This document shows, piece after piece, positions 17,266 through 26,159 of a stretch of 64,000 nucleotides of DNA. The DNA lies in assembly GCF_901875305.1 (NCBI RefSeq), contig NZ_CABFLY010000004.1, positions 186,001 through 250,000 on the forward strand, written 5' to 3'. A model generated the notes under the pieces. That model had not been told where the DNA came from, did no database searches, and saw nothing but the letters and a program-made list of their open reading frames with translations. Within the stretch, counting starts at the first letter, position 1, and every line of letters starts with the position of its first letter. Source of the stretch: Rothia mucilaginosa (GTDB lineage Bacteria; Actinomycetota; Actinomycetes; Actinomycetales; Micrococcaceae). A program made the translations under genes and the position numbers.

Positions 17266-19068
17266 ATGAGTTCGAAACCCGCCAGCCGTGCGGCGTCCTC
17301 TCCTGCAGGAGAAGACACAGCGCAACAGAGTACTCACACGACGGGTGCGCAGACGCTCAGCAAGAACCGTATCCGCACTATGTTTGTCGGTCTGATGATT
17401 GTGATGCTCATGTCTTCACTGAATCAGACGATTCTGGCGCCGTCGCTACCCACCATTGTGGGCGAGCTGCACGGTGTGGAGCACATGAGCTGGGTGATTA
17501 CTATTTTCATCCTGCTCTCGACGATTACGATGCCGGTCTACGGCAAGCTGTCCGATCAGTTTGGACGTAAGCCCTTCCTGATTTTCGCGATTGTCGCCTT
17601 TATGGCTGGTTCTGTGGTTGGTGCGCTCGCCGATAGCATGGGTTGGTTGATTGTGGCTCGTGCTCTGCAGGGTCTGGGTGGTGGTGGCCTGATGATTCTG
17701 TCTCAGGCTGTGATTGCTGATGTGATTCCTCCCCGTGACCGTGGCCGTTATATGGGTGTTATTGGTGGCGTTTTTGCGTTCTCCTCGGTGGCTGGCCCGC
17801 TGATTGGTGGTTGGATTACTGAGGGCCCGGGTTGGCGTTGGGCGTTCTGGCTGAACTTGCCGCTGGCTATTCTGTCGATTCTTGCGGTGATTTTCCTGTT
17901 GCCGCACCGTCCGTTCCGTGACCGTGAGAGGCACAGCGTTGATTACCTGGGTTCGCTGATTCTTATGTCGGGTACGAGCGCGCTGGTGCTCGCTACGATT
18001 TGGGGCGGTAACCAGTACGAGTGGACTTCTCCTGAGATTATTGGCTTGTTGGTCTTCTCGGTGGTGGCAGCGCTGGTGTTTATCCCGGTGGAGAACCGTG
18101 CGGTTGAGCCGATTATGCCGATGTACCTGTTCAAAAACCGTAACTTTGTGCTGACCTTGGGTGCTTCGCTGGCCCTGGGTGTGGCGATGTTCGGTGCGGT
18201 GGAGTACATCCCGACCTATCTGCAGATGGCGCTGGGTGTGAGTGCTACGGCGGCCGGTCTGCTGATGATTCCCATGATGGGTGTTCTGTTGGTGGTGTCG
18301 ATTATTACCGGCCGCCTGGTGTCGAAGACGGGACGGTACAAGGCGTACGTCACTGTGGGTACGGCGATTGTGGCCTTTGGTCTCTTCCTGCTCTCCCGGG
18401 TGGATTTGGAGACTCCGACCTGGCTGTTCTGCGTGTACCTGGGTGTGATGGGTGCCGGTTTGGGTATGTCTATGCAGTTCTTGACCTTGATTGTTCAGAA
18501 TGCGTTCCCGGTGCGCCTGGTGGGTACTGCGACGGCGGCTAATAACTTCTTCCGTCAGGTGGGTTCGACGGTAGGTGCATCCCTGGTGGGTGGTCTATTT
18601 ACCTCGCGTCTGACTTCGCTGATTTCTGAGCGTATGCCGAAGCAGGCGTTGCAGTCTTCGGGCGATCACGCGTCGTCGTCGCTTACCCCGCAGATGGTTT
18701 CTGCCCTGCCGGAGCCGGTGCACGGCATCATTGTGAATGCGTATAACGATGCGCTGATTCCGCTGTTCCTGTACCTGGTGCCGCTCTGCTTGGTGTCTAC
18801 GTTGCTTCTGCTCTTCATTCGTGAGGATGCGCTCGCAACGACTCTGGAGACTGAGCCTGCTGTTGATGTTGCTCGTGCGGCGACCGGTGCTATTCCTGTG
18901 ATTACTCCGGAGATGGCGGTTCAGGATGCTCAGGAGCTTGAAGAGATGCACGGCTCTGCTCGTGCTCGTATTGATGAGTCGTTGAGCTCGGAGGCTTCGG
19001 CTGAGTCGGTGGTCGGTGAGTCCGGTTCCTCGGAGTCTTCGGATGCATCTCCGGAGGCGAAGGCCTAG
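17266..19068 (+). CDS. MFS multidrug exporter, DHA2 family (EmrB/QacA type, 14 TM)
   Basis: A 600-aa inner-membrane proton-driven drug exporter. After a hydrophilic N-terminus of about 35 residues it shows the DHA2 start LMSSLNQTILAPSLPTI, the loop motif GKLSDQFGRKPF, and a motif C-like GVFAFSSVAGPLIGGWI in TM5. About fourteen hydrophobic segments are visible. The last 90 residues are a hydrophilic Glu/Ser/Ala-rich tail. Its position behind a tetR gene supports inducible efflux. The substrate is unknown. Confidence 0.9.
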   Translation: MSSKPASRAASSPAGEDTAQQSTHTTGAQTLSKNRIRTMFVGLMIVMLMSSLNQTILAPSLPTIVGELHGVEHMSWVITIFILLSTITMPVYGKLSDQFGRKPFLIFAIVAFMAGSVVGALADSMGWLIVARALQGLGGGGLMILSQAVIADVIPPRDRGRYMGVIGGVFAFSSVAGPLIGGWITEGPGWRWAFWLNLPLAILSILAVIFLLPHRPFRDRERHSVDYLGSLILMSGTSALVLATIWGGNQYEWTSPEIIGLLVFSVVAALVFIPVENRAVEPIMPMYLFKNRNFVLTLGASLALGVAMFGAVEYIPTYLQMALGVSATAAGLLMIPMMGVLLVVSIITGRLVSKTGRYKAYVTVGTAIVAFGLFLLSRVDLETPTWLFCVYLGVMGAGLGMSMQFLTLIVQNAFPVRLVGTATAANNFFRQVGSTVGASLVGGLFTSRLTSLISERMPKQALQSSGDHASSSLTPQMVSALPEPVHGIIVNAYNDALIPLFLYLVPLCLVSTLLLLFIREDALATTLETEPAVDVARAATGAIPVITPEMAVQDAQELEEMHGSARARIDESLSSEASAESVVGESGSSESSDASPEAKA

Positions 19069-19091
19069 CTTAGCATTTTGTTGAGCTGATG

Positions 19092-19137
19092 CCCGGTGTC
19101 CTGCGTGGGTCGATACCTCGTGGGGCACCGGGTTTTG
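19092..19137 (+). terminator. Terminator of the efflux gene
   Basis: CCCGGTGTCC pairs with GGGCACCGGG, then TTTTG. Confidence 0.7.
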
Positions 19138-19139
19138 TC

Positions 19140-19593
19140 TGTCGTTGGTGCGTGGGTGTTGCCAGTTTGAGGATGGAGAGATAGTGCACTATTGAGGTGA
19201 GCCTTAGCTTCTATTTCAGCTTTATGACCTGTTGGTTTAGCCACTGAACTAGTGGGTTTACGTGGAGTTTTACCCTGATAATGCCCCTATCGAAAGTGTC
19301 ATAACGTCCTTATGTCGTGGGGAATGTTTCCGAAGTAAAATTTTCGTAAAAATTATTAATTCGCCCCTTTGCCCCGGTAATTCCGGGGTATTTTTTTACA
19401 CAGGGTCTTTCCAGCCTGTGTACAGGGTGTTCTAAGGGGTGAGAGCGCCCGATGTGGGTTTGGTGGAAATGTTACGGGCTATATAAGATAAAGTAACTAT
19501 GCTCCTAGTGACAGTCATCACGAAACAGCGCACTGGGACAGCATGACACACATGCCTTAACACCGACATCTACACAAGGAGGGGAACCGTCCC
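19140..19593 (+). promoter_or_regulatory. Long regulatory region before the peptide transporter operon
   Basis: No protein gene is seen in this 450-base stretch. It holds the 12-bp palindrome ATAGTGCACTAT (19181-19192) and a DtxR/IdeR-like sequence AGGTGAGCCTTAGCT (19195-19209). A possible promoter, TTTACG/GATAAT (19257-19282), leads to the terminator at 19372. The operon promoter is probably TAACTA (19494-19499), followed by GTGA-CAGTCA-TCAC (19508-19521) and a 70-base leader ending in AAGGAGGGG. Confidence 0.45.
19372..19397 (+). terminator. Isolated terminator upstream of the peptide operon
   Basis: CCCCGG-TAATT-CCGGGG followed by TATTTTTTT. It lies about 235 bases after the efflux gene's own terminator, so it must end a separate short transcript or insulate the next operon. 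Confidence 0.8.
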
Positions 19594-20589
19594 ATGTTTA
19601 GGTACATCCTCCAGCGATCGCTGACGTATCTCGTCATGGTCTTTATTACGACCACAATGGGTTACTTTGCTGCGGTTACTGCCCTGAAGCCTGCTCTGCT
19701 GGAGCAGGAAAAGGTTCCGAAGCCCAGTCCTGAGCAGGTGAACCGCAACTTCGCATCACTGGGTCTTGACCCTGAGATGAACCCCTGGGACCGCTACGTG
19801 CAGTGGCTGACCAACGTCGTGACCAAGTTCGACTGGGGTCGTAGCCCCAATGGCGCGTACATCAACCAGGAGTTTGGCCAGCGCGTGTGGGTTTCGACCC
19901 GACTGCTGTTGGTCGCAACCCTCCTGTCCATCGTGATTGGTATCGCTCTGGGTGTGTATTCGGCAGCTCGCCAGTACAAGTTCTCTGACCGTGTGATTAC
20001 CGGTTACTCCTACCTGGTTTACATCATCCCCGCCCCCGTTGCATACTTCGTGGTGCAGCAGGGCGCGACCACTATCAACAACATTGCTGTTGCTAATGGT
20101 GGAGAGAAGATTTTCTACGTGACCGGTATTTCGACGCCGGGTCTAACTGGCTTCTGGGAAATCACCCTCGATATGGCGGCGCACTACATTGTGCCGACTT
20201 TCTGTATGACCATCTTCGGTTGGGCTGGCTACCAGATTGCTCAGCGTCAGTACCTGCTCGATAACGTGAACGCCGACTTTGTGCGTACCGCTCGCGCTAA
20301 GGGTCTGACCCGTAACCAGGCTATTACCCGTCACGCTCTGCGCGTGTCCTTTATTCCCGTGGCGCAGTCCATCGCTTACCAGATTCCGCTGATTTTCGCG
20401 GGTGCATTCTTCGCGGAGAGTGTGTTCGCGTGGCCCGGTATCGGTAAGTGGTCGATTGACTCCATCTCCTCGCAGGATGTGAACGCAGCGACGGTGACTC
20501 TCGCTTACGGTTCCGCCCTCTTTGCCGTTGGTGCAATCATCGCTGATATTGCGACTACCGTCGTTGACCCCCGAGTGAGGATCTCATGA
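19594..20589 (+). CDS. Peptide ABC transporter permease (DppB/OppB family)
   Basis: 331 aa, inner membrane. It has an N-terminal TM (LQRSLTYLVMVFITTTMGYF), an extracytoplasmic region of about 75 residues, then about five more membrane segments. The EAA loop (NADFVRTARAKGLTRNQAITRHAL) carries the G needed to contact the ATPase. It is the first gene of a three-gene operon whose genes overlap by 4 bases and 1 base. It is preceded by AAGGAGGGG. It forms half of a channel with the next permease. Confidence 0.9.
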   Translation: MFRYILQRSLTYLVMVFITTTMGYFAAVTALKPALLEQEKVPKPSPEQVNRNFASLGLDPEMNPWDRYVQWLTNVVTKFDWGRSPNGAYINQEFGQRVWVSTRLLLVATLLSIVIGIALGVYSAARQYKFSDRVITGYSYLVYIIPAPVAYFVVQQGATTINNIAVANGGEKIFYVTGISTPGLTGFWEITLDMAAHYIVPTFCMTIFGWAGYQIAQRQYLLDNVNADFVRTARAKGLTRNQAITRHALRVSFIPVAQSIAYQIPLIFAGAFFAESVFAWPGIGKWSIDSISSQDVNAATVTLAYGSALFAVGAIIADIATTVVDPRVRIS

Positions 20590-21563
20590 GCCAGGTAACT
20601 GCAACTTCCTCCGTGCCGGTGGTACAGGAGAATGGTGACTTCAAGGTCATCAACAAGAACGTCATTATTCTGCGCCGCTTCCTGCGTAACAAGGCGGCTG
20701 TTTTCGGCCTTGCGGTCTTTATCGGTATGGGCCTGTTTGGCCTGTTTGGTAAGTACCTGACTAAGTACAAGCCGAACGACATTGACTACATGGCCCTGGG
20801 TGAAGGCCCGAGCGCCGACCACTGGTTTGGCACCACCATTGCTGGTAATGATGTGTTCGCCATGATGGTGGAGGCCGTGTGGACCTCCCTTGAGATTGGT
20901 GTGATTGTTGGTCTGGCAACCGTGCTGATTTCCGCAGTGTACGGCTGTGTGATGGCCTACTTCGGTGGCTGGATCGACAAGATTATGCTCTTCATCCTGG
21001 AAACCCTCATCATGGTTCCCTCCCTGCTGATTCTGGCTATCCTGATCAACGGTCAGGTTGGTAAGCAGATCCAGAAGAGCGTGCCGACCTGGATTCTGCT
21101 CGCTGCCGTGCTGATTGCCTTCGGCTGGATGGGTAGCGCCCGTGTGATTCGTGCAATGGCGCAGTCTCTCATCAGCCGCGACTTTGTGAAGGCTGCACGC
21201 TACATGGGCGTGCACCCCCTCAAGATTGTGATGCGTCACCTGGTGCCGAACATCGGCTCCCTGCTGGTTCTGAACTTCACCAGCGGCATCATGAACGCTG
21301 TGCTCTCCGAGGTTGCTTACTCCTTCATCGGCATCGGTATTAAGTACCCGAACTACTCGTTGGGTTCGCTGATTTCGGATGCTTCGCAGCAGATTAACAC
21401 TCTGCCGCACATGTTCTGGTTCCCGGTTCTGTTCTTCTTCCTGCTGGTCGGCCCGCTGGCTCTCATGAACGATGGTCTGCGTGACGCCTTCGACCCGACC
21501 TCCATGTCGGTCGGTAAGATCAAGAAGTCTAAGAAGAACGAGAAGAAGGAGGCGAAGAACTAA
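20586..21563 (+). CDS. Peptide ABC transporter permease (DppC/OppC family)
   Basis: 325 aa, partner of the preceding permease. It has the N-terminal OppC region (ILRRFLRNKAAVFGLAVF), the DHWFGTT signature of DppC/OppC proteins, about six membrane segments, and an EAA loop (SRDFVKAARYMGVHPLKIVMRH). The C-terminus is Lys/Glu-rich (KIKKSKKNEKKEAKN). The last base of its stop codon is the first base of the ATPase start (ATGAGC after TA), so translation is coupled. Confidence 0.9.
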   Translation: MSQVTATSSVPVVQENGDFKVINKNVIILRRFLRNKAAVFGLAVFIGMGLFGLFGKYLTKYKPNDIDYMALGEGPSADHWFGTTIAGNDVFAMMVEAVWTSLEIGVIVGLATVLISAVYGCVMAYFGGWIDKIMLFILETLIMVPSLLILAILINGQVGKQIQKSVPTWILLAAVLIAFGWMGSARVIRAMAQSLISRDFVKAARYMGVHPLKIVMRHLVPNIGSLLVLNFTSGIMNAVLSEVAYSFIGIGIKYPNYSLGSLISDASQQINTLPHMFWFPVLFFFLLVGPLALMNDGLRDAFDPTSMSVGKIKKSKKNEKKEAKN

Positions 21564-23656
21564 TGAGCACCTCTCCCGTTCTGAGCGTTAAGGACCTCAA
21601 CGTCCGATTCAACACCGAAAACGGTGTCGTGCACGCCGTGCGCGGTGTGAACTTTGACCTGTACCCGGGTAAGACCCTGGGTATTGTGGGTGAGTCTGGT
21701 TCCGGTAAGTCGGTGGCTTCGATGGCCATCATGGGTCTGCATCCGACCACCGCGGATATCACCGGTTCGATTAAGTACAACGGCACCGAGCTGCTGGGCT
21801 TGAGCGATAAGGAAATGTGTGCCTACCGCGGCAAGCACATCTCCATGATTTTCCAGGACCCGCTGTCCTCGCTGACTCCCGTGTACACCATTGGTGACCA
21901 GATTGCCGAGGTGCTCAAGGTCCACAACAAGGGCATGAGCAAGCAGGCTATCAAGGACCGTTCGATTGAGCTGATGCGCATGGTGGGCATCCCCTCGCCG
22001 GCTGATCGTCTGCGTTCTTTCCCGCACGAGTTCTCGGGCGGTATGCGCCAGCGCATCATGATCGCTATGGCCATCGCGAACGACCCCCGTGTGCTGATTG
22101 CTGATGAGCCCACCACCGCACTGGATGTGACCATTCAGGCGCAGGTGCTGGAGGTCATGCAGAAGGCCCAGGAGGAGACCGGCGCGGCTACCATCATGAT
22201 TACCCACGACCTGGGTGTTGTGGCGGGCATGGCTGACGACATTCTGGTGATGTATGCCGGTAAGCCGGTGGAGATTGCCAAGGCAGAGGACCTGTACAAG
22301 CATCCCTCCCACCCGTACACCATTGGTCTGCTGGGTGCGGTTCCGCGTGTGGACCGTTCTGAGAAGGTCTCCCTGGTTCCGATTGAGGGTACCCCTCCGA
22401 ACCTGATTAAGCCCGTGACCTGCTGCTCCTTCCGCCCGCGTTGCCCCATTGCTAAGAGTGGTGGCCAGTGTTGCCAGGACTCCAACGGCGAGCCTGAGCT
22501 GCAGCTGCTGGAAGGCGTCGGCGAAGGTCACTACTCGGCCTGCACTATCTCTCAGGATTTGGTCGGTAAGACTGCTGACGAGTTGTACCCGGTTCCGGAA
22601 CCCCCGGTCTCGAAGTATCACGGTATTCCGCGTGAGGAGCGCGCTCCTGTGCTGGAGGTGCGTAACGTCAAGAAGCACTTCCCGCTCATGAAGGGTGCTC
22701 TCATCAAGCGCCGCGTGGGTACCGTGAAGGCCGTCAATGGCGTAACCTTCGATATTCGCGAGGGCGAATGCTTCTCCATCGTGGGTGAGTCCGGTTGTGG
22801 TAAGACCACCACCCTGCTGGAAATCATGGAGTTCAACAAGGACACCGATGGTGAGATTCTGATTAACGGCGTCTCCACCAAGGACGGTAAGTCCGCCGGT
22901 GAGATTCTTGCACTGCGTAAGAACCAGCAGATGGTGTTCCAGGACCCGACCGGTGCCCTGGACCCGCGTTTCACCGTCTTCGAGGTTTTGGCTGAGCCCC
23001 TGGAGAACCAGGGTATGAAGAAGTCCGAAATTAAGAAGCGCGTTGTTGAGCTGATGCGCACGGTGGGCCTGCAGCCCGATCACGTGAACCGTTTCCCGAA
23101 CCAGTTCTCGGGTGGTCAGCGTCAGCGTATCGGTATCGCCCGTGCCCTGGCCGTGAACCCCAAGCTGGTGGTTCTGGACGAGCCGGTGTCGGCACTGGAC
23201 GTGTCGGTTCAGGCGGGCGTGATTAACCTGCTGGAGGAGTTGCGCGCCAACCTGGGCCTGAGCTACCTGATGGTGGCTCACGACCTTGCGGTGATTCGCC
23301 ACGCCTCCGACCGCGTCGCGGTGATGTACCTGGGCCGCATTGTGGAAATTGGTGATGTGGACCGCGTGTTCGACAACCCGATTCACCCGTACACTCGTGC
23401 TCTGCTCTCGGCTATCCCGGTTCCCGATCCTGAGGTTGAGGCTAACCGCCACCGCATCATGCTGGAAGGTGATCTGCCCACCCCGGTGAACGCTCCGCAG
23501 GGTTGCGGCTTCTCGAGCCGTTGCCCGATTTTCAAGCTGTTGCCTGAGGATAAGAAGCAGCGTTGCCTGGAGAAGATGCCCGAGATTACTCACGTTGAGG
23601 GTGAGGATCACGGATATGCTTGCTACTACCCTGAAGCCGAAGCGGCCATGGTGTAG
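21563..23656 (+). CDS. Peptide ABC transporter, fused double ATP-binding protein (DppD-DppF fusion)
   Basis: 697 aa, cytoplasmic, with both ATPases in one chain. The first half has Walker A GESGSGKSV, signature FSGGMRQRIM and Walker B VLIADEPTTALD. The second half (from about residue 355) has GESGCGKTT, signature FSGGQRQRIGIARAL and LVVLDEPVSALD. Each half ends with the Cys-rich oligopeptide domain (CCSFRPRCPIA...QCC and CGFSSRCPIF...RC), likely an iron-sulfur site known from Dpp/Opp ATPases. A strong terminator follows, so no receptor gene belongs to this operon. Confidence 0.92.
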   Translation: MSTSPVLSVKDLNVRFNTENGVVHAVRGVNFDLYPGKTLGIVGESGSGKSVASMAIMGLHPTTADITGSIKYNGTELLGLSDKEMCAYRGKHISMIFQDPLSSLTPVYTIGDQIAEVLKVHNKGMSKQAIKDRSIELMRMVGIPSPADRLRSFPHEFSGGMRQRIMIAMAIANDPRVLIADEPTTALDVTIQAQVLEVMQKAQEETGAATIMITHDLGVVAGMADDILVMYAGKPVEIAKAEDLYKHPSHPYTIGLLGAVPRVDRSEKVSLVPIEGTPPNLIKPVTCCSFRPRCPIAKSGGQCCQDSNGEPELQLLEGVGEGHYSACTISQDLVGKTADELYPVPEPPVSKYHGIPREERAPVLEVRNVKKHFPLMKGALIKRRVGTVKAVNGVTFDIREGECFSIVGESGCGKTTTLLEIMEFNKDTDGEILINGVSTKDGKSAGEILALRKNQQMVFQDPTGALDPRFTVFEVLAEPLENQGMKKSEIKKRVVELMRTVGLQPDHVNRFPNQFSGGQRQRIGIARALAVNPKLVVLDEPVSALDVSVQAGVINLLEELRANLGLSYLMVAHDLAVIRHASDRVAVMYLGRIVEIGDVDRVFDNPIHPYTRALLSAIPVPDPEVEANRHRIMLEGDLPTPVNAPQGCGFSSRCPIFKLLPEDKKQRCLEKMPEITHVEGEDHGYACYYPEAEAAMV

Positions 23657-23687
23657 CTCTAGAGTCGGCTGAAAAGTCGCATGTGTG

Positions 23688-23732
23688 CCGAGGGGCGAAT
23701 ATCTAGTGGATGTTCGCCCCTCGGGTTTTTTA
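23688..23732 (+). terminator. Terminator of the peptide transporter core operon
   Basis: CCGAGGGGCGAA (23688-23699) pairs perfectly with TTCGCCCCTCGG (23713-23724) and is followed by GTTTTTT. Confidence 0.9.
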
Positions 23733-23917
23733 TGCCCGATACCGGCGTGGATGCACAGCTCGGGGGCTGTCACCTGGTGAGACGCTCCGACCTTCAGAAT
23801 GTGGTGCTAGGCACTGAAACAGCCCCGAAAACGGACAAAACTGCACTGACTAGGCGTAACCTTTCTCACCATTCAAGATATGAATATTTATGGGAGGGTA
23901 TCTGAACGGACGGTGCG

Positions 23918-23957
23918 TAATAATTAACCGTAGGGGCGCGTCGCTAATGGCGCACCC
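23918..23957 (+). promoter_or_regulatory. Leader of receptor gene 1: -10 candidate and stem-loop
   Basis: TAATAAT (23918-23924) is followed by a stem GGG-GCGC (933-939 of 23933-23939) pairing with GCGC-A-CCC (23950-23957), one bulged A, eight bases beyond the -10. The -35 is poor and another -10 (TATTTAT, 23885) is possible. The leader would be about 150 bases. Confidence 0.35.
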
Positions 23958-24083
23958 GATGGAACACATTCATAGACCGGCACTAATTCATCGCTCACCG
24001 CACCTTTGGGTGGCGTATGAGCAGGGAATCCTTGATGCTTTCCTGCGGATTATTGAGGGTCATACATATAAGAGGACACTCTC

Positions 24084-25781
24084 ATGGAGAAGAATTTCAT
24101 CCTGAATCGTCGTACCGTTCTCGGTGGCGCTGCAGCGCTGGGCGCTGTGGGCGTACTGGCTGCGTGCGGTTCGTCGAAGGACTCCAAGGCATCCACCCAA
24201 GGCGCTACCGCAGGTACTGATGCTAAGGAACTCTACGATATGGCTGAGGCTGCTGTTTCGGACCTGAAGCAGGGCGGTACTCTGCGCCTGTCCGTGACTT
24301 CGCTTGGTCCTGACTTCAACCTCCTTGGCACCGGCGGTACCTCGTACACCCAGGCTGCTCTGAGCCCCGTATACTACAACGGCATCTGGCAGGCAGACCC
24401 CAAGGGTAAGCGCACCCTGGCTCCCGAGTTTGCTAAGAGCTTCAATGTGTCTCAGGAGAACGGCGTGCCCGTGGTCTCCATCGAGCTGAACCCCCAGGCT
24501 AAGTTCAACGACGGTACCCCCATCGACTACAAGGCTCTGCAGGCTACCTGGAACATCCTTAAGAGCACTGACGGCGATTACAAGATTGAGACCAGCGGTA
24601 TTTACGGTAGCGTTGCCTCCGTGGAACGTGACGGCGACGACTTCAAGGTCAAGGTTACTTTCGCTGAAGCATACTACCCGGTGAACGTCCTCTTTGCTGA
24701 GATTCTGCACCCTGCTCTGCTGGATAAGGAACTCTTCAACAACGGTTTCGTGGATAACCCGCACCCCGAGTACGCTGCCGGCCCCTTCACCATTGCAGAG
24801 GGTGGCTGGAACTCCTCCGAGAAGACCCTGACCTTGACCCGCAACGAGAAGTGGTGGGGCCAGAAGCCCGTTCTGGAGCGCATCGTCTTCCGTCAGATGG
24901 ATTCCGCCGCTGAGCGTGCAGCATTCAAGAACGATGAAATTGACGTTGCTCCTGCTACGGCTGCCGCAAGCTACAAGGAGCTGAAGGAAGTTTCTAACAC
25001 TGAGATGCGTCGCGGTGTTCGCCTCTTCTCCGGCGGTATGATTATGAACCCCGCCCGCATGAAGGACGTTGCCCTGCGCCGTGCGGTTATGGCTGGCCTG
25101 AACCGCGAAGCTATTTCTAAGGTGCGCTTCCAGGGTCTGGATTACGAAGAGAAGCAGCCCGGCTCGATGATTCACATGCCCTTCTCTGAGTACTACCAGG
25201 ACGTTTACCCGACTCCGAACAACGATGCATCTGCAGCTTCCAAGATTCTGGAAGAGGCTGGCTACACCAAGAAGGGCGACTTCTACGAGAAGGACGGCCA
25301 GCAGGCTACTTTCAAGTACTCTGTCTTTGGCGAGGACCCCACCTCTAAGGCTGTGGCTCAGACTGTTGTGCAGCAGCTGAAGGCTGCCGGTATTAACGTT
25401 GAGCTGGATGCTCGCGCTGCTAGCGAGTTCGGCAAGGCAATGCAGGCTAAGGATTATGACGCTACCGCATCGGGCTACGGTCTGACCGATCCGGATGCAA
25501 CCCAGGCTACCCAGCAGTTCTATGAGCGTGAGAAGCCTGAGGATGCCGGTACCGACGAGATTGACAAGCTGGTTGAGAAGATGAAGCTCATCTCTGACGA
25601 CAAGGCACGTAACCAGGCTTGCAACGAGATTGAGAAGAAGCACATGGCTGAGGTTGCTGTGCTGGTTCCGCTGTTCAACGGCCCCGAGTACAAGTTCGTG
25701 AAGAAGGGCCTGCGCAACTACGGTGTGTCCCTGTACCAGGGCACCGGCATTCCCTGGGAGAAGGTTGGTTGGGCTAAGTAA
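24084..25781 (+). CDS. Peptide-binding lipoprotein, receptor 1 (group A)
   Basis: 565 aa, SBP_bac_5 family. The signal peptide NRRTVLGGAAALGAVGVLAAC combines a twin arginine with a lipobox, so it is probably exported folded by Tat and lipid-anchored outside. Family blocks include NPQAKFNDGTPIDYKALQ, EKWWGQKPVLERI and a C-terminal LRNYGVSLYQG. Group A marks are NGFVDNPHPEYAAGPF, GSMIHMPFSEYYQDVYPTPNN and EIEKKHMAEV. It is the first of six paralogs behind a transporter core without a receptor, so it most likely delivers oligopeptides to that core. The ligand is unknown. Confidence 0.88.
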   Translation: MEKNFILNRRTVLGGAAALGAVGVLAACGSSKDSKASTQGATAGTDAKELYDMAEAAVSDLKQGGTLRLSVTSLGPDFNLLGTGGTSYTQAALSPVYYNGIWQADPKGKRTLAPEFAKSFNVSQENGVPVVSIELNPQAKFNDGTPIDYKALQATWNILKSTDGDYKIETSGIYGSVASVERDGDDFKVKVTFAEAYYPVNVLFAEILHPALLDKELFNNGFVDNPHPEYAAGPFTIAEGGWNSSEKTLTLTRNEKWWGQKPVLERIVFRQMDSAAERAAFKNDEIDVAPATAAASYKELKEVSNTEMRRGVRLFSGGMIMNPARMKDVALRRAVMAGLNREAISKVRFQGLDYEEKQPGSMIHMPFSEYYQDVYPTPNNDASAASKILEEAGYTKKGDFYEKDGQQATFKYSVFGEDPTSKAVAQTVVQQLKAAGINVELDARAASEFGKAMQAKDYDATASGYGLTDPDATQATQQFYEREKPEDAGTDEIDKLVEKMKLISDDKARNQACNEIEKKHMAEVAVLVPLFNGPEYKFVKKGLRNYGVSLYQGTGIPWEKVGWAK

Positions 25782-25824
25782 GTCCTCATTCCCTCACCCG
25801 CTAGGTGAATGACCTAGAGCTGTG

Positions 25825-25863
25825 AAAGTGTCCACCCGGATTATTCGGGTGGACACTTTTGTG
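25825..25863 (+). terminator. Terminator of receptor gene 1
   Basis: AAAGTGTCCACCCG (25825-25838) pairs perfectly with CGGGTGGACACTTT, then TTGTGTTTT. Confidence 0.9.
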
Positions 25864-26059
25864 TTTTCTGAGGCTTTACGGGTCTGTCTGTATGCCGGTG
25901 TGAGGGGAGAAGTAGGGGATGGGTGGTATAGCTATCCGCTATAAAACTGAAAAATTCGCACAAAAGCAGCGTATGCATTGTATGAATATTCAAAAAATAC
26001 GATAAATATTAAGAATTTTTGTGAAAATTCCTGGTCTTTGCTCTGAACATGCGCTACAG

Positions 26060-26094
26060 TAGAGTCATACAAAGTTATGCAAGCTATTGCATAA
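26060..26094 (+). promoter_or_regulatory. Promoter and 5' stem-loop of receptor gene 2
   Basis: -35 candidate TTGCTC (about 26037) and -10 TAGAGT (26060-26065). Nine bases later comes the perfect repeat TTATGCAA-GCTA-TTGCATAA (26075-26094), beginning at about +2 of the transcript. The leader is about 86 bases. The DNA before it (25940-26030) is very AT-rich. Confidence 0.55.
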
Positions 26095-26159
26095 ATAATC
26101 AGTAACGTACGAGTTGTTAGGCTTCGGGCCTAACCAGAGCAAAAGAAAGAAGCCATCCC

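Noticed and set aside
21560..23773. A 737-codon minus-strand frame opposite the fused ATPase
   Set aside because: The plus strand has full ABC motifs in the right order. The antisense product is His/Gln/Leu-rich without domain likeness.
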